Shown here in pieces: positions 10,101 to 18,239 of a stretch of DNA of 64,000 nt (position 1 is its first letter; each line of letters opens with the position of its first letter). This DNA is from Actinomycetes bacterium. GTDB taxonomy: Bacteria > Actinomycetota > Acidimicrobiia > Acidimicrobiales > RAAP-2. Below the pieces are notes generated by a model, which was not told the origin of the DNA, did no database searches, and saw only the letters and a program-made list of their open reading frames with translations. Location of the stretch: the NCBI GenBank assembly GCA_021791895.1, contig JAJYVS010000003.1:1-64000 (forward strand), written 5' to 3'. Position numbers and translations under genes: made by a program.

Positions 10101-11084
10101 GCCGTCGGCCTGCTCCCGTTGGTGCGCCTGGGCGAGACCAGCTTCCTCACCGACGACGTCGTCTTCGCCTGCTCTCGTTCCGGGTGGGGCTGGCTCGAGG
10201 TGCGTCGGAGTGAGGTCGGGAGCCGCACCTTCGTCGGCAACAGCGCCGTCATGGCACCCTCCACCAGCCTCGGGGACGACTGCCTGGTCGGCGTGCTCTC
10301 CACGCCTCCCTTGTCGAGTCCTGCGGGGACATCGTGGCTGGGGGCGCCGGCCTTCGAGCTGCCGCGGGTGGTCGATCCGACCGACCCGATGCGGACCACC
10401 AACCCGCCGCCCCGGCTGGTGCTCGCCCGTGGCGCCACCGAGCTGGCCCGGATCCTCCTGCCCGGTACGGTCTCGGTGGCGCTGGGTGCGGTCGTGTTCC
10501 TGGCACTCGAGGTGCTTTCCAAGGGGGCCGGGTGGTTCGGCCTGGTGGCCGGCGCCCCGGTGGCCCTGGTGGCCGCGGCCGCGGTCGCCGCCGGCCTGAC
10601 CGTCCTCGCCAAGTGGATCCTGATCGGCCGGTACGAACCGGGGGAGCACCCGTTGTGGTCTGGCTTCGTCTGGCGGGACGAGATCATCAACTCGCTCCAC
10701 GAGCAGCTGGCCGGGGCGTGGCTGCTCACGACCGTCCTCGGCTCCCCGCTCATGGGGGTCTACCTCCGGGCCATGGGCGCGACTGTGGGGCCGAACGTCT
10801 GGCTCGAGACCCTGTCGCTCACCGAGTTCGATCTCGTCGATCTGGGGGCGGGGTGTGCGATCAACCGGGGGGCATGCATCGAGACCCACCTGTTCCACGA
10901 CCGACTGCTGCGCATGGGCCCGGCCACGCTGGGCGACGACGCGACGCTCGGGCCCCACGCCGTCGTGCTGCTCGACACCGAGGTCGGGGCCGGATGCACG
11001 GTCGGAGCCCGCTCGGTGGTCCTCCGAGGTGAGCGGCTCCCGCCGATGACCCGGTGGAGCGGGATCCCGGTCCGGACGGCGTGA
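7194..11084 (+). CDS. Single-module membrane NRPS, poly-epsilon-lysine synthetase (Pls)-like
   Basis: 1296 residues. The adenylation domain (~40-500) has A3 IFTSGSSGPPKAVAVSH, A5 NTYGPTEA, A7 YRTGDLV, A8 GRRDEQVKLAGRRIELAEVD and A10 SGKVDRAALP. A carrier domain follows with LGGTSM (Ser554). There is no canonical condensation or thioesterase domain. The C-terminal ~700 residues alternate hydrophobic membrane segments with left-handed beta-helix hexapeptide repeats (~780-810, ~1020-1060, ~1190-1290), the terminal region typical of Pls-type enzymes. Pocket residues aligned to GrsA read D225, A, E229, S268, V289, G291, T313, V321, V322 plus the A10 Lys. An acidic residue at the third position suggests a basic amino acid. 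A GAGGAGG stretch sits just before the ATG. The stop overlaps the PPTase start. Confidence 0.88.
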   Translation: MSAQSGSLMLSGLVGAEIFSAPTQDGPKACGGDPEVSVLEGPEAPASRTLVEVFDASRRVWGSNLALEDETRRLSYDELWYEAGRVADRLADLGIGAGDRVGVRVPSGTAELYVAVLGVMRSGAAYVPVEHGDPRGRAETVLSSADVVALIGPGGVEPRGRGGGRTGPPGAADECWVIFTSGSSGPPKAVAVSHRSAAAFVDAEATFLRVKSVDRVLAGLSVAFDASCEEMWLAWRNGAALVACPRSVVRSGDDLGPWLVDRKVTVLSTVPTLATLLDPDTLGRLRLVVLGGEACPDELGWRLASGGPEVWNTYGPTEATVVATAAPIVRGERVSIGRPIAGHRLAVVGDDGEPVPRGESGELVLGGVGLARYLDPVLDASRYAPLPSLGWKRAYRTGDLVRLGPEGLEFLGRRDEQVKLAGRRIELAEVDAHLAAAPGVRAAAAALRRTPAGNSILVGYVTGTVDPVAVRQFLADRLPEGVAPLVVVLDRLATRTSGKVDRAALPWPPPPDASGEETAPLAGTRIWLAERWAEQLGTQPIDERSDFFELGGTSMAAAKLVSAVRSRFPAAAVADVYEHRRLGELADHLDHLDQLAGRATSEPTRGRRFGALQLLGAGVLFSIGGLEWVLAMLAFDQLVGIGLRIGWVPLVLAWLLVGSAPGNALLVIATRRVLLGGLTPGRYRRDGSLAWRIWFVERLADTHHLDLLEGTPMALRYARALGVPVGPGASLGTLPSPACLIRIGAGATLEADVDLHGWWVEGGELVVGEIEIGPGARVGTRAVLMPGAWVGADAEVEAGSVITGTVPSGERWSGSPARPDGPSGAGWPAERAPRPANRRWSARYTLGLALVSVLPWVSAVPSLLILGALGGFNSRAHTMYLALELAPLLAVVFLSTYAAVIGSACRLVSRTIRPGWHRSDGWTAWALWLHGSLMEETHSVLFPLYSTVYTRSWLRFLGVDVGRRTEVSTAVGLLPLVRLGETSFLTDDVVFACSRSGWGWLEVRRSEVGSRTFVGNSAVMAPSTSLGDDCLVGVLSTPPLSSPAGTSWLGAPAFELPRVVDPTDPMRTTNPPPRLVLARGATELARILLPGTVSVALGAVVFLALEVLSKGAGWFGLVAGAPVALVAAAAVAAGLTVLAKWILIGRYEPGEHPLWSGFVWRDEIINSLHEQLAGAWLLTTVLGSPLMGVYLRAMGATVGPNVWLETLSLTEFDLVDLGAGCAINRGACIETHLFHDRLLRMGPATLGDDATLGPHAVVLLDTEVGAGCTVGARSVVLRGERLPPMTRWSGIPVRTA

Positions 11085-11680
11085 CCCGGCGCGTCCCCCG
11101 GGTCCTCGTCCTCGACGCCCGCACGAGCTCGCTCGACCCCGCCGGCCTGCGGCGGTGGGCACGGGAGCTGAGCGCGCGGTGCCCCGCTGGCTGTTGGTCG
11201 CGCTCGTACCGCTACCCGCTCGCGCTCGTCGCGTGGCACGACCGGGAGGTCGGGGTGGACATCGAACGGGTCGGGTACTGCGACCAGGCCTTCGCCGACC
11301 TGGTCTGCTCCCCCGAGGAGTGGGCGGTGCTGGACCAGGTCGGCGAGCGCGACCACTTCCTCACCTCGTTGTGGTCGTCCAAGGAGGCACTGGCCAAGCT
11401 TCTGGGCGACCCGGTCGGCTACGTGCCCCGCGAGCTCGTCTCCCCGCTGCTTTGGGGTGACGACCCCCGGCGAGCGATCCGGGCGAGCGCCGTCCCGGTG
11501 CCGGCCGGGCACGTCGGCTGGGTGTGCTGGCGTGGTGGCGAACCGACGGGGTCCCCGCTCGAAGGCGCCGGTGACGAGGGCCGCGTCTCGACGCCGTCGA
11601 CCGGGACCGAGCCCCTGGGCGTGCCCGCGACGAGTCCTCGCCGACCAGATAGTCGAGGAGCACCAGCCGGTCGTCGATGA
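11081..11680 (+). CDS. 4'-phosphopantetheinyl transferase, Sfp-type
   Basis: 199 residues from a GTG that overlaps the NRPS stop (GTGA, 11081-11084). An ATG at 11054 would overlap the NRPS by 31 bases and is less likely. It carries the two Sfp-family signatures: GVDIERV (Mg-binding Asp/Glu) and WSSKEALAKLLGD (W-x2-K-E-A-x2-K). The enzyme should transfer phosphopantetheine from CoA to Ser554 of the upstream carrier domain, so the pair is a self-sufficient synthetase unit. The last ~45 residues look unlike the family and run antisense over the end of a broken RibD-like gene, so the true 3' end may be altered. Confidence 0.85.
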   Translation: MTRRVPRVLVLDARTSSLDPAGLRRWARELSARCPAGCWSRSYRYPLALVAWHDREVGVDIERVGYCDQAFADLVCSPEEWAVLDQVGERDHFLTSLWSSKEALAKLLGDPVGYVPRELVSPLLWGDDPRRAIRASAVPVPAGHVGWVCWRGGEPTGSPLEGAGDEGRVSTPSTGTEPLGVPATSPRRPDSRGAPAGRR

Positions 11681-12169
11681 CCTCGGAACCAAGGAGGCGC
11701 AGGCGATGCCCGGGCAGGTCGGCGAAGACCGGGCCCTCGCCCAGCGCACCGTGGATCGTCGGGAAGACCATGACCCGGAGGCGGTCGACCAGGTCGAGCC
11801 GGAACAGGCTGCGCACGAGCGACACGCTGCCGACCGTGCGCATCGGCAGCGTGCCGTCGGCCTTCAGCGACGGCATCGCCGACCCGATCGGCGCGTCGAT
11901 GACCATGGTGTTCGTCCACGTCGAAGCTGGGGTCAGCGTCCTCGAGAAGACGATCTTGTCCAGCTCGGCCATGCGCGCCAGGTTGGCCCCGAGCGCGGCC
12001 AGCTGCCGGTACGTCGTCGCGCCATCACCATGACGTGTTCCTCGGCGAGCTGGTGCTCGACCCAGGCGGACCGACCCGGTCCGCCCTAGCCCCAGTACGG
12101 GGCGGGCTGGGATCCGCCGGAGCCGAACCCGTCCAGCGCGGCGAACAGATCGACCCTCAGCTCTCCCAT
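11630..12169 (-). pseudogene. RibD/DHFR-like reductase, broken by stop and frameshift
   Basis: Starting at an ATG at 12169, the frame reads MGELRVDLFAALDGF and then meets TAG at codon 28 (12088-12086). It continues in frame to VEHQLAEEHVMVM. Near 12020-12025 one base appears to be missing, and the sequence resumes in another frame as GATTYRQLAALG, then KIVFSRTL, GSVSLVRSLFRLDLVD, RVMVFPTIHG and DRLVLLDYLV. This order is the RibD C-terminal/DHFR-like family (~180 residues). After the homologous part there is no clean stop until 11361, and the 3' end overlaps the PPTase gene antisense. The ends are approximate. Either decay or sequence error could explain the lesions. Confidence 0.7.
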
Positions 12170-12232
12170 GCCCCCCTCTCGAGAACCCGATGTCGGTGCC
12201 AACCGCCGGGTACGCCTCGACCGTCGTCGTCG

Positions 12233-12967
12233 TCACCGACGAGCGTGCGCTGCCGGCCGGGCGGAGCCGTAGATGAACCAACGGGTCCCGCCGATCTCGG
12301 CCTCCCAGCCCTCGAGGCCGAGCCGGGCGGTCAGCTCGGCCGGTTCCCAGTACACCTTGACCACCCGATGCGCCGATCCGTCGTTGAGCGTCCGGCGCTG
12401 CACGCCGTCGGCCTCTTCGACGATGTGGTGTTCGACGAGGAGTTCCTCGAGTCCCCGCCGGTTGTCGATCAAGAAGACCCGGCCTTGTGGGCTGAGGCAT
12501 CTCCAGACCAGCTCCCAGAACGGGGCGAACCGGCGTCGGGGCACGTGGGAGAGCCAGAAGGAGAAGAACACGGTGTCGTAGCGCCGGTCGGGCTCCCAGT
12601 CGAAGAGGTCGGCCACGACGTAGCGGAGGCCCGCTCTCGGGCCGAGCCGTCGGCGGTTGAGCTCGAGCGTCTCGACCGAGGCGTCCAGAACGGTCAGGGT
12701 GCTGGCCGTGCCGGCCAGTCGCTCGGTCCACCAACCGGTCCCGCCGGCCAGTTCCAGGACGTCGCCCCCCGGCGCGAACCCCTCCAGCGCGTCCTCGACC
12801 TCACCGACCTGGCGCTCCCACTCGGCCGCGTGGTCCGCACCGTGGTCGTAGCGTCCGAGGCGCTGCCACCACTCGTCGTACTCGAAAGCCCGGCGGCGGT
12901 AGTAGTCGAGCTGCTCGGCGAGGAGGCCGTCGACCCCGGGGAGCGGATCGGGACGGCCGGCGGACAT
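12233..12967 (-). CDS. Class I SAM-dependent methyltransferase
   Basis: 244 residues. The N-terminal part holds YYRRRAFEYDEWW, common in small-molecule methyltransferases. Motif I is DVLELAGGTGWWTERLA (~88-104), followed by LTVLDAS, DLFDWEPDRRYDTVFFSFWLSHV (motif II region) and a LSPQGRVFLIDN strand. The substrate is unknown. It lies just upstream of the broken RibD-like gene on the same strand, so the two may once have been co-transcribed. Confidence 0.85.
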   Translation of the reverse strand: MSAGRPDPLPGVDGLLAEQLDYYRRRAFEYDEWWQRLGRYDHGADHAAEWERQVGEVEDALEGFAPGGDVLELAGGTGWWTERLAGTASTLTVLDASVETLELNRRRLGPRAGLRYVVADLFDWEPDRRYDTVFFSFWLSHVPRRRFAPFWELVWRCLSPQGRVFLIDNRRGLEELLVEHHIVEEADGVQRRTLNDGSAHRVVKVYWEPAELTARLGLEGWEAEIGGTRWFIYGSARPAAHARR

Positions 12968-13014
12968 GCCCGCCCAACGTACCGGCGCCCGGGGCCGTCA
13001 GCTCGGGCCGACGG

Positions 13015-13560
13015 TCATCCCAGGCGCTTGGCCGGATCCACCCAGTGGAGACCGTCCCACTGCCGGTAGGCGCTCCAGGTCGATCCGTCCCAGTAGGCGA
13101 GCCGGTCGGGATCGCCCTGCACCCGGTGCCAGCCCGGTGTGACCTGTGTCGCGGGCAGTACCACCGAACTCGCCTCGAACTTGGGCAGCGATCCGGTCGG
13201 CTCCTCCGTCACCCCCGAACCCCGCCAGGCCTCGGCGGTGCGTGGGAAGGCATGGAGCTGGGCGGGGGCCGGCGTGACCTGCTCGACCTGTCGGCGTCGC
13301 CGGACCCGCAGGACGAGGGTGATGACGAGCAGGAGCACGATGAGCAGCCCGGCGCCGATGTCGGTCACGCCGCGGCTGCTCAAGCCCCAGGATTCGGGGA
13401 AGCCGAGCATTCGGGGCCCAGCGGGCCGGGTTCCGGCCCGGCCCGCTGGCCGCCCGGCGGCGGTCGCGGACCCGCCGGCGACCCACAGCATGACCACAGT
13501 AGGTGGTATCGAGAACGGGATGATTCGGGTGCGAATCCGACCACGCATGGCGTTCTCCAA
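13015..13560 (-). CDS. DUF2510-type membrane protein
   Basis: 181 residues. There is an N-terminal hydrophobic stretch (~14-33, possible signal or anchor), then a strong membrane helix GLLIVLLLVITLVL (~73-87) followed by RVRRRR. The C-terminal tail has GWHRVQGDPDRLAYWDGSTW, the PGWY-DP-x-RYWDG pattern of the DUF2510 motif, with a second partial copy (QWDGLHWVD) behind it. Such domains sit on actinobacterial membrane proteins of unknown role. A start at an internal ATG (13548) is also possible. Confidence 0.65.
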   Translation of the reverse strand: MENAMRGRIRTRIIPFSIPPTVVMLWVAGGSATAAGRPAGRAGTRPAGPRMLGFPESWGLSSRGVTDIGAGLLIVLLLVITLVLRVRRRRQVEQVTPAPAQLHAFPRTAEAWRGSGVTEEPTGSLPKFEASSVVLPATQVTPGWHRVQGDPDRLAYWDGSTWSAYRQWDGLHWVDPAKRLG

Positions 13561-13649
13561 GCCGAGGAGCGTCCAGTCTTCCAGTCCGCCTCACGAGACC
13601 CGGGGATGGTCGGACCGTGTTACTCCTGTATAGCGGCAGTGTTCTCCCG

Positions 13650-14306
13650 CTAGAAGCGGGAGTCGGCGCCGTCACCGGCGAAACGGAACATGGTCTGCCC
13701 AGGCCGGAACCGGCCCGGTTCTGCCACCAGCCGGTGGGTCCCCACCGCGAAGGAGTAACCACTTTCAGTGTCAAAACCCAGCTCTTCGAACCCTCCGGTC
13801 CCGAACCACGACCGGATCGAGTCGGTCAGGTCGGGGGGGAGCCGATGGCGGGTCCAGATCACGGTGGCCCCTCGGGCGCAGAGGTGGGCCAGTTCACCGA
13901 CGGTGCGCCGGACGTCGGCGACGCTCACGTTCCCGAAGATCCCACAGGCGAGCACGAGATCGGCGGGCACCGCACCCTCGTATGCCGAGGTGCTCGAGGC
14001 GTCGCCCACGACCACCTCGACTCCCGACAGACCGGCATCGGTGGCCTTGGCGCTGGCCCGGCCGGCGAGGCCGGGGTCGAGCTCGACCAGGCGGGCCGAG
14101 ACGTCGTCGCGCCGTTCGTGCTCGGGGAGCACCTCGAGGAGGTCCCGGCCCTCGCCGGCGCACATGCTGATCACCCTGATCGGACCGGCGTCGGCCCCAT
14201 CAAGTGCCTGGCGGATCCGGAGTTGGACGTGGGCCAGGCGTCGGCTGATCGACGAATCCGGGTCGTCGTAGGCGGCGTGCCAGGCCGCCCAGTGCCCCGG
14301 GGTCAT
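13650..14306 (-). CDS. SAM-dependent methyltransferase
   Basis: 218 residues from the ATG at 14306 (MTPGHWAAWH). A longer frame to 14408 would run across the start of the divergent aldo/keto reductase, so the shorter start is preferred. Motif I is RVISMCAGEGRDLLEVL (~45-61), with ARLVELDP as the beta-2 acidic end, VVVGDASS and VLACGIFGNVSV further on. The cofactor fold is clear; the substrate is not. The 49 bases to the divergent start must hold both promoters. Confidence 0.75.
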   Translation of the reverse strand: MTPGHWAAWHAAYDDPDSSISRRLAHVQLRIRQALDGADAGPIRVISMCAGEGRDLLEVLPEHERRDDVSARLVELDPGLAGRASAKATDAGLSGVEVVVGDASSTSAYEGAVPADLVLACGIFGNVSVADVRRTVGELAHLCARGATVIWTRHRLPPDLTDSIRSWFGTGGFEELGFDTESGYSFAVGTHRLVAEPGRFRPGQTMFRFAGDGADSRF

Positions 14307-14355
14307 GTTCGGGCACGATAGGGCGTCGGTCCGATTCGTCTGGTACGAAGGGGAT

Positions 14356-15288
14356 ATGACCAGCCTTCCTGCTTCCACTCTCGGCCGTACCGGGCTCGGG
14401 GTCTCCAAACTCGGCTACGGGGCGATGGAGCTGCGGGGTCCGGCGGGGGGCCGTGGGCGGGAGATCGACGATGCCACTGCCGGACGGCTCCTCAACCAGG
14501 TCCTCGACGCCGGTATCCGGCTGATCGACACCTCCCCGGACTACGGCCGGTCCGAGGAGCTGATCGGGACCCATATCGCCGGCCGGCGTGACGAGTTCGT
14601 GCTCACGAGCAAGTGCGGTTGTGCGGTCAGCGAGGACGGTGCGCCGACCTTCGGGGAGCACGACTTCAGCCGGCACAACGTGCGGGCCGGGGTCGAGCAA
14701 AGCCTGCGGCGCCTCCGGACCGATCACCTCGACGCGGTCCAGTTCCACATCAGCCCGTCGATGGGCACGCTGCATGAGCACGACTCGATCGCCGAACTCC
14801 TCGCCTTGAAGGAGGAGGGCAAGGTGCGCTTCATCGGGATGTCGGGCACGCTCCCCAACATCGAGGAGCAGATCGAAAGCGGCGTCTTCGACGTCTTCCA
14901 AATCCCGTATTCCGCTCTCGAGCGAGAGCACGAGGAGGTGATCACGCGAGCGGCCCGGGCCGGGGCGGGCACCATCATCCGCGGCGGGGTGGCCCGCGGC
15001 GTTCCCTCGGCCCGGCCCGAGACGATCGAGAGGCTCCCGGAACGGTTTCGGGCCACCTATGTCGCCCGACGTGAGCGCTTCGACCGGGCCGGCCTGGACG
15101 ACCTCCTCGAGGGGATGTCTCAGATGGAGTTCATGCTGCGCTTCACCATCAGCCACCCCGATCTCCACACCACGATCGTGGGCACGGCCAACCCCGACCA
15201 CCTGGCGGCCAACCTCGAGGCCGCCGCCAAGGGGCCGTTGCCCGCCGATCTCTACGAGGAGGCCAAGCGGCGGCTCGCGACCGCCTGA
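14356..15288 (+). CDS. Aldo/keto reductase
   Basis: 310 residues from the ATG at 14356, preceded by GAAGGGG. The AKR catalytic tetrad is readable: Asp in IDTSPDYG with Tyr four to five residues on, Lys in VLTSKCG and His in AVQFHIS. The end has TIVGTANPDHLAANL, the NADPH-binding loop region (usually GTxxxxHLxEN). It should reduce aldehydes or ketones with NADPH; the closest type is the bacterial AKR11/12-like group. It is divergent from a methyltransferase gene. Confidence 0.9.
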   Translation: MTSLPASTLGRTGLGVSKLGYGAMELRGPAGGRGREIDDATAGRLLNQVLDAGIRLIDTSPDYGRSEELIGTHIAGRRDEFVLTSKCGCAVSEDGAPTFGEHDFSRHNVRAGVEQSLRRLRTDHLDAVQFHISPSMGTLHEHDSIAELLALKEEGKVRFIGMSGTLPNIEEQIESGVFDVFQIPYSALEREHEEVITRAARAGAGTIIRGGVARGVPSARPETIERLPERFRATYVARRERFDRAGLDDLLEGMSQMEFMLRFTISHPDLHTTIVGTANPDHLAANLEAAAKGPLPADLYEEAKRRLATA

Positions 15289-15418
15289 GCGGACGCGGCC
15301 TGCGCGAACCCCGGTCTCTGGCGAGGCACCGCCCGGCCCCGAGAGCCGTCGGTAGGATCACCGGACACGGCCGAGCGGGACCATCGTTCGATGGGTCGGT
15401 CGCGCGGGGAGGGGTGCA

Positions 15419-16981
15419 GTGAACGTCCCGGCATGGAGCCTGGCCGAAGTTGTGAGGTCGAGCGGGCGCCGGCGGGCCAGCGATCCGGCCATCACCTATC
15501 GATCCGAGCGAATCTCCTGGGGTGAGCTCGACGACCGTTCGAACCGCGTGGCCGCCGCCCTGATCGCCGACGGGGCCGGGGCGGGTGACCGAGTCGCCTT
15601 CATCGGCAAGAACGGGCCCGAGTACTTCGAGCTGTTGTTCGGGGCGGCGAAGTTGGGGGTGGTCACCGTCGCCGTCAACTGGCGCCTTCACCCGGGCGAA
15701 ATGGCCCAGATCGTACGGGACGCCGGCGCACGGTTGCTCCTCATCGACGCCGAGCTCGCCGACGGCGCCGACGACCTCTGCGCCGCGGTCGAGACGACGG
15801 TGGTCCTCGGCGACGTCCGGCCCGACCAGTTGCGCTATCGCGACTGGATTGCGGATCGGGTGGCCGACGACCCCGGCCATGTGGGTCTCCCCGAGGAGGT
15901 CGCGTTGCAGCTCTACACCTCGGGGACCACCGGCCTGCCGAAGGGCGCGATGTTGACCAACGCCAACATGGAGATGTTGGCCGGTGCCGCCTCGCCGATG
16001 TTCGGACTCGACGGCGACTCGGTGAGCATCGTCGTGCTCCCGACGTTCCACATCGGTGGGGCCGGGTACGCCCTGATCGGGATGGCGCAGGGATGCCACA
16101 CCGTCTTGCTGCGTGACTTCGACCCGCCCGACGTCCTCGATGCGCTGAGCGCGCAGGGGGTGACCAACGCCTTCTTCGTCCCGGCCATGCTCGCCGCCCT
16201 CTGCGCCGTGCCGGGTGCGGCCGAGCGCGACTTCGGGACGCTCCGTTCCATCATCTACGGCGCCTCGCCGATCACCGACGAGACGCTCCGGCGGGCTATC
16301 TCGACCTTCCGCTGCCCGTTCCTCCAGGTCTACGGGATGACCGAGACGACCGGCGCCATCACCCAGCTGGCCGCCGCCGACCACGACCCCGACGGGCCCC
16401 GTGCACCCCTGCTCCGGTCGGCCGGCAAGCCCTTCGAGTGGGTCGAGCTCAAGATCGTCGACCCGGCGAGCGAACAGGCGCGTTCCGCCGGCGAGGTGGG
16501 GGAATTATGGACCCGGTCGCCCCAGAACATGGTCGGCTACTGGGGCAACCCCGAGGCGACCGCCCAGACGATCACCCCAGAGGGGTGGCTGCGCACCGGG
16601 GACGCGGGCTACCTCGACGCCGACGGCTACCTCTTCCTCACCGATCGGGTGAAGGACATGATCGTCACCGGCGCCGAGAACGTGTACCCGATCGAGGTCG
16701 AGAACGTGCTGGCCGACCACCCCGACGTCGCCGACGTCGCGGTGATCGGGGTTCCCGACGCCCGCTGGGGCGAGACGGTGAAGGCGGTCGTCGTGGCCCG
16801 GCCGGGGGCCGAACTGAACGAGGAGGACCTCATTGCGTTCGCCCGGGAGCGGATCGCCCACTTCAAGTGCCCGACCTCGGTGGACTTCGTCGAGGTGCTG
16901 CCCCGGAACCCCTCGGGCAAGATCTTGAAACGCGAGCTGCGCGAGCCCTACTGGCGGGGTCTGGAACGCCGGATCGGCTGA
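15419..16981 (+). CDS. Acyl-CoA synthetase (long/medium-chain fatty acid-CoA ligase type)
   Basis: 520 residues from a GTG preceded by GGGGAGGGG. ANL-superfamily motifs in order: LQLYTSGTTGLPKGAMLTN (P-loop, ~160-180), YGMTETTGAITQL (~302), WLRTGDAGYLDADGYLFLTDR (~385-405), DMIVTGAENVYPIEVE (hinge, ~412-427) and NPSGKILKREL with the catalytic Lys (~502). It activates a carboxylic acid to an acyl-CoA through an acyl-AMP. The chain length cannot be read from sequence. It probably supplies the acyl-CoA dehydrogenases elsewhere in the window. Confidence 0.92.
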   Translation: MNVPAWSLAEVVRSSGRRRASDPAITYRSERISWGELDDRSNRVAAALIADGAGAGDRVAFIGKNGPEYFELLFGAAKLGVVTVAVNWRLHPGEMAQIVRDAGARLLLIDAELADGADDLCAAVETTVVLGDVRPDQLRYRDWIADRVADDPGHVGLPEEVALQLYTSGTTGLPKGAMLTNANMEMLAGAASPMFGLDGDSVSIVVLPTFHIGGAGYALIGMAQGCHTVLLRDFDPPDVLDALSAQGVTNAFFVPAMLAALCAVPGAAERDFGTLRSIIYGASPITDETLRRAISTFRCPFLQVYGMTETTGAITQLAAADHDPDGPRAPLLRSAGKPFEWVELKIVDPASEQARSAGEVGELWTRSPQNMVGYWGNPEATAQTITPEGWLRTGDAGYLDADGYLFLTDRVKDMIVTGAENVYPIEVENVLADHPDVADVAVIGVPDARWGETVKAVVVARPGAELNEEDLIAFARERIAHFKCPTSVDFVEVLPRNPSGKILKRELREPYWRGLERRIG

Positions 16982-16988
16982 CCGCAGG

Positions 16989-17018
16989 GAGCGGCCCGCC
17001 GGGCCGACCCGGCCGCTC
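16989..17018. terminator. Hairpin after acyl-CoA synthetase gene
   Basis: Arms GAGCGGCC (16989-16996) and GGCCGCTC (17011-17018) pair perfectly, with a further GGG/CCC pairing inside the loop. It starts eight bases after the stop codon. No T-tract. Confidence 0.45.
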
Positions 17019-17054
17019 GGGGGTCGTTCGCAGGGGCGCCCGTAGGCTGGGACG

Positions 17055-18239
17055 ATGCGAGTCCTGGCGGCGTGTTCGCTCGGGGGATCGGGCCACCTGA
17101 ACCCGTTGCTTCCCCTCCTCCGTGCCGCCGAGGGCCTCGGGCACGAGACGCTCGTCGCCGGGCCACCGGCCCTGGCCGAGCTGGTCGAGGCGGCCGGACA
17201 GCGGTTCTGGCCGTGCGGAGAGCCGCCCGAGTCCGAGGTGGCGCCCATCCGCGAGCGCCTGGCGCTGGCCCCGCCCAGGGAGGCGTCGGAGCTGGCCAAC
17301 CGGGAGCTCTTCGGCCGGCTGGCGACCGCCGCCATGTTGGGTCCGATGCAGGAGCTGTTCGACCGGTGGCGACCCGAGCTCGTCTGGCGCGAGCCGTGTG
17401 AGTACGCCTCGGCGGTGCTGGCCCTCGCGGCCGGGATCCCGACCCATCAGGTCGCCGTCTCCCTCGCCTCGGTCGAGGCCGCCTCGATCAGGGTGGCGGC
17501 ACCGGCGCTGGAGCGCTGGCGCACCGGCCTGGCCGACGAGCTGATGGCCTCGTGGTACCTGAGCGGATTCCCCGCCTCAATGGACCCCTCCGCGTTCGCG
17601 TCGACGGGGCGTTTCCACGTGGCGGCCGGTCCGGTCGCCGACGACCCCGGCCGTTGGTGGCCCCCGGTGGGTGGCCCTCGGCTCTACGTGAGCTTCGGGA
17701 CCGTCCTCGGCCACATGTCCATCGCCGCCGACGTGCTGCGGACCGTCCTGCGGGCGGTCTCGGAGCTCCGTGCCAGCGTCCTGTTCACCGTCGGACGCCG
17801 GTTCGACCCCTCCGAGCTCGGTCCGCTCCCCGACCACGTCCGGGTCGAGCAGTGGGTCGAGCAGTCCGAGGCCCTCGAGCTCGCCGACGCCGTGGTGTGC
17901 CACGGCGGGTCCGGGACCACGTTCGGGGCGCTGGCCGCCGGTGTGCCGGTGCTCGCTGTGCCGCTGTTCAGCGACCAGTTCGAAAACGCCCGGCGCGTCG
18001 CCTCAGCCGGCGCGGGCGCGCTGTTCGAACGCCGACCGGAGGCTCGATCCGGTGTGGTCGACGGGCGCGACGCGCCGAGACTCGCCGAAGCGATCGTCGG
18101 GTTGCTCGGGGATGGAGACCTCTCCATCGGGGCCAAGCGGGTGGCCGGTGAGCTCGCGGCGACGCCCGAGGTGACCGAGCTCGTCGAGACGGTCCTGGCT
18201 GGCGAGGAACCGTCGGCCCACCGGCTCAAGGACGGGTGA
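17055..18239 (+). CDS. GT1-family glycosyltransferase (MGT/UGT-like)
   Basis: 394 residues, GT-B fold. The N-terminus MRVLAACSLGGSGHLNPLLPLL carries the GxGH acceptor-domain signature of macrolide-type glycosyltransferases. The C-terminal half has LYVSFGTVLG, VRVEQWVEQ, then CHGGSGTTFGALAAGVPVLAVPLFSDQFENA, the nucleotide-sugar binding motif with HGG and the D/E-Q pair. It should transfer a sugar from an NDP-sugar to a small lipophilic acceptor. The 3' end overlaps the convergent methyltransferase by 14 bases. Confidence 0.9.
   Translation: MRVLAACSLGGSGHLNPLLPLLRAAEGLGHETLVAGPPALAELVEAAGQRFWPCGEPPESEVAPIRERLALAPPREASELANRELFGRLATAAMLGPMQELFDRWRPELVWREPCEYASAVLALAAGIPTHQVAVSLASVEAASIRVAAPALERWRTGLADELMASWYLSGFPASMDPSAFASTGRFHVAAGPVADDPGRWWPPVGGPRLYVSFGTVLGHMSIAADVLRTVLRAVSELRASVLFTVGRRFDPSELGPLPDHVRVEQWVEQSEALELADAVVCHGGSGTTFGALAAGVPVLAVPLFSDQFENARRVASAGAGALFERRPEARSGVVDGRDAPRLAEAIVGLLGDGDLSIGAKRVAGELAATPEVTELVETVLAGEEPSAHRLKDG

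Noticed and set aside
13425..13460. Strong GC-rich inverted repeat
   Set aside because: Lies inside the coding part of the DUF2510-type gene and is explained by Ala/Gly/Arg/Pro codons.
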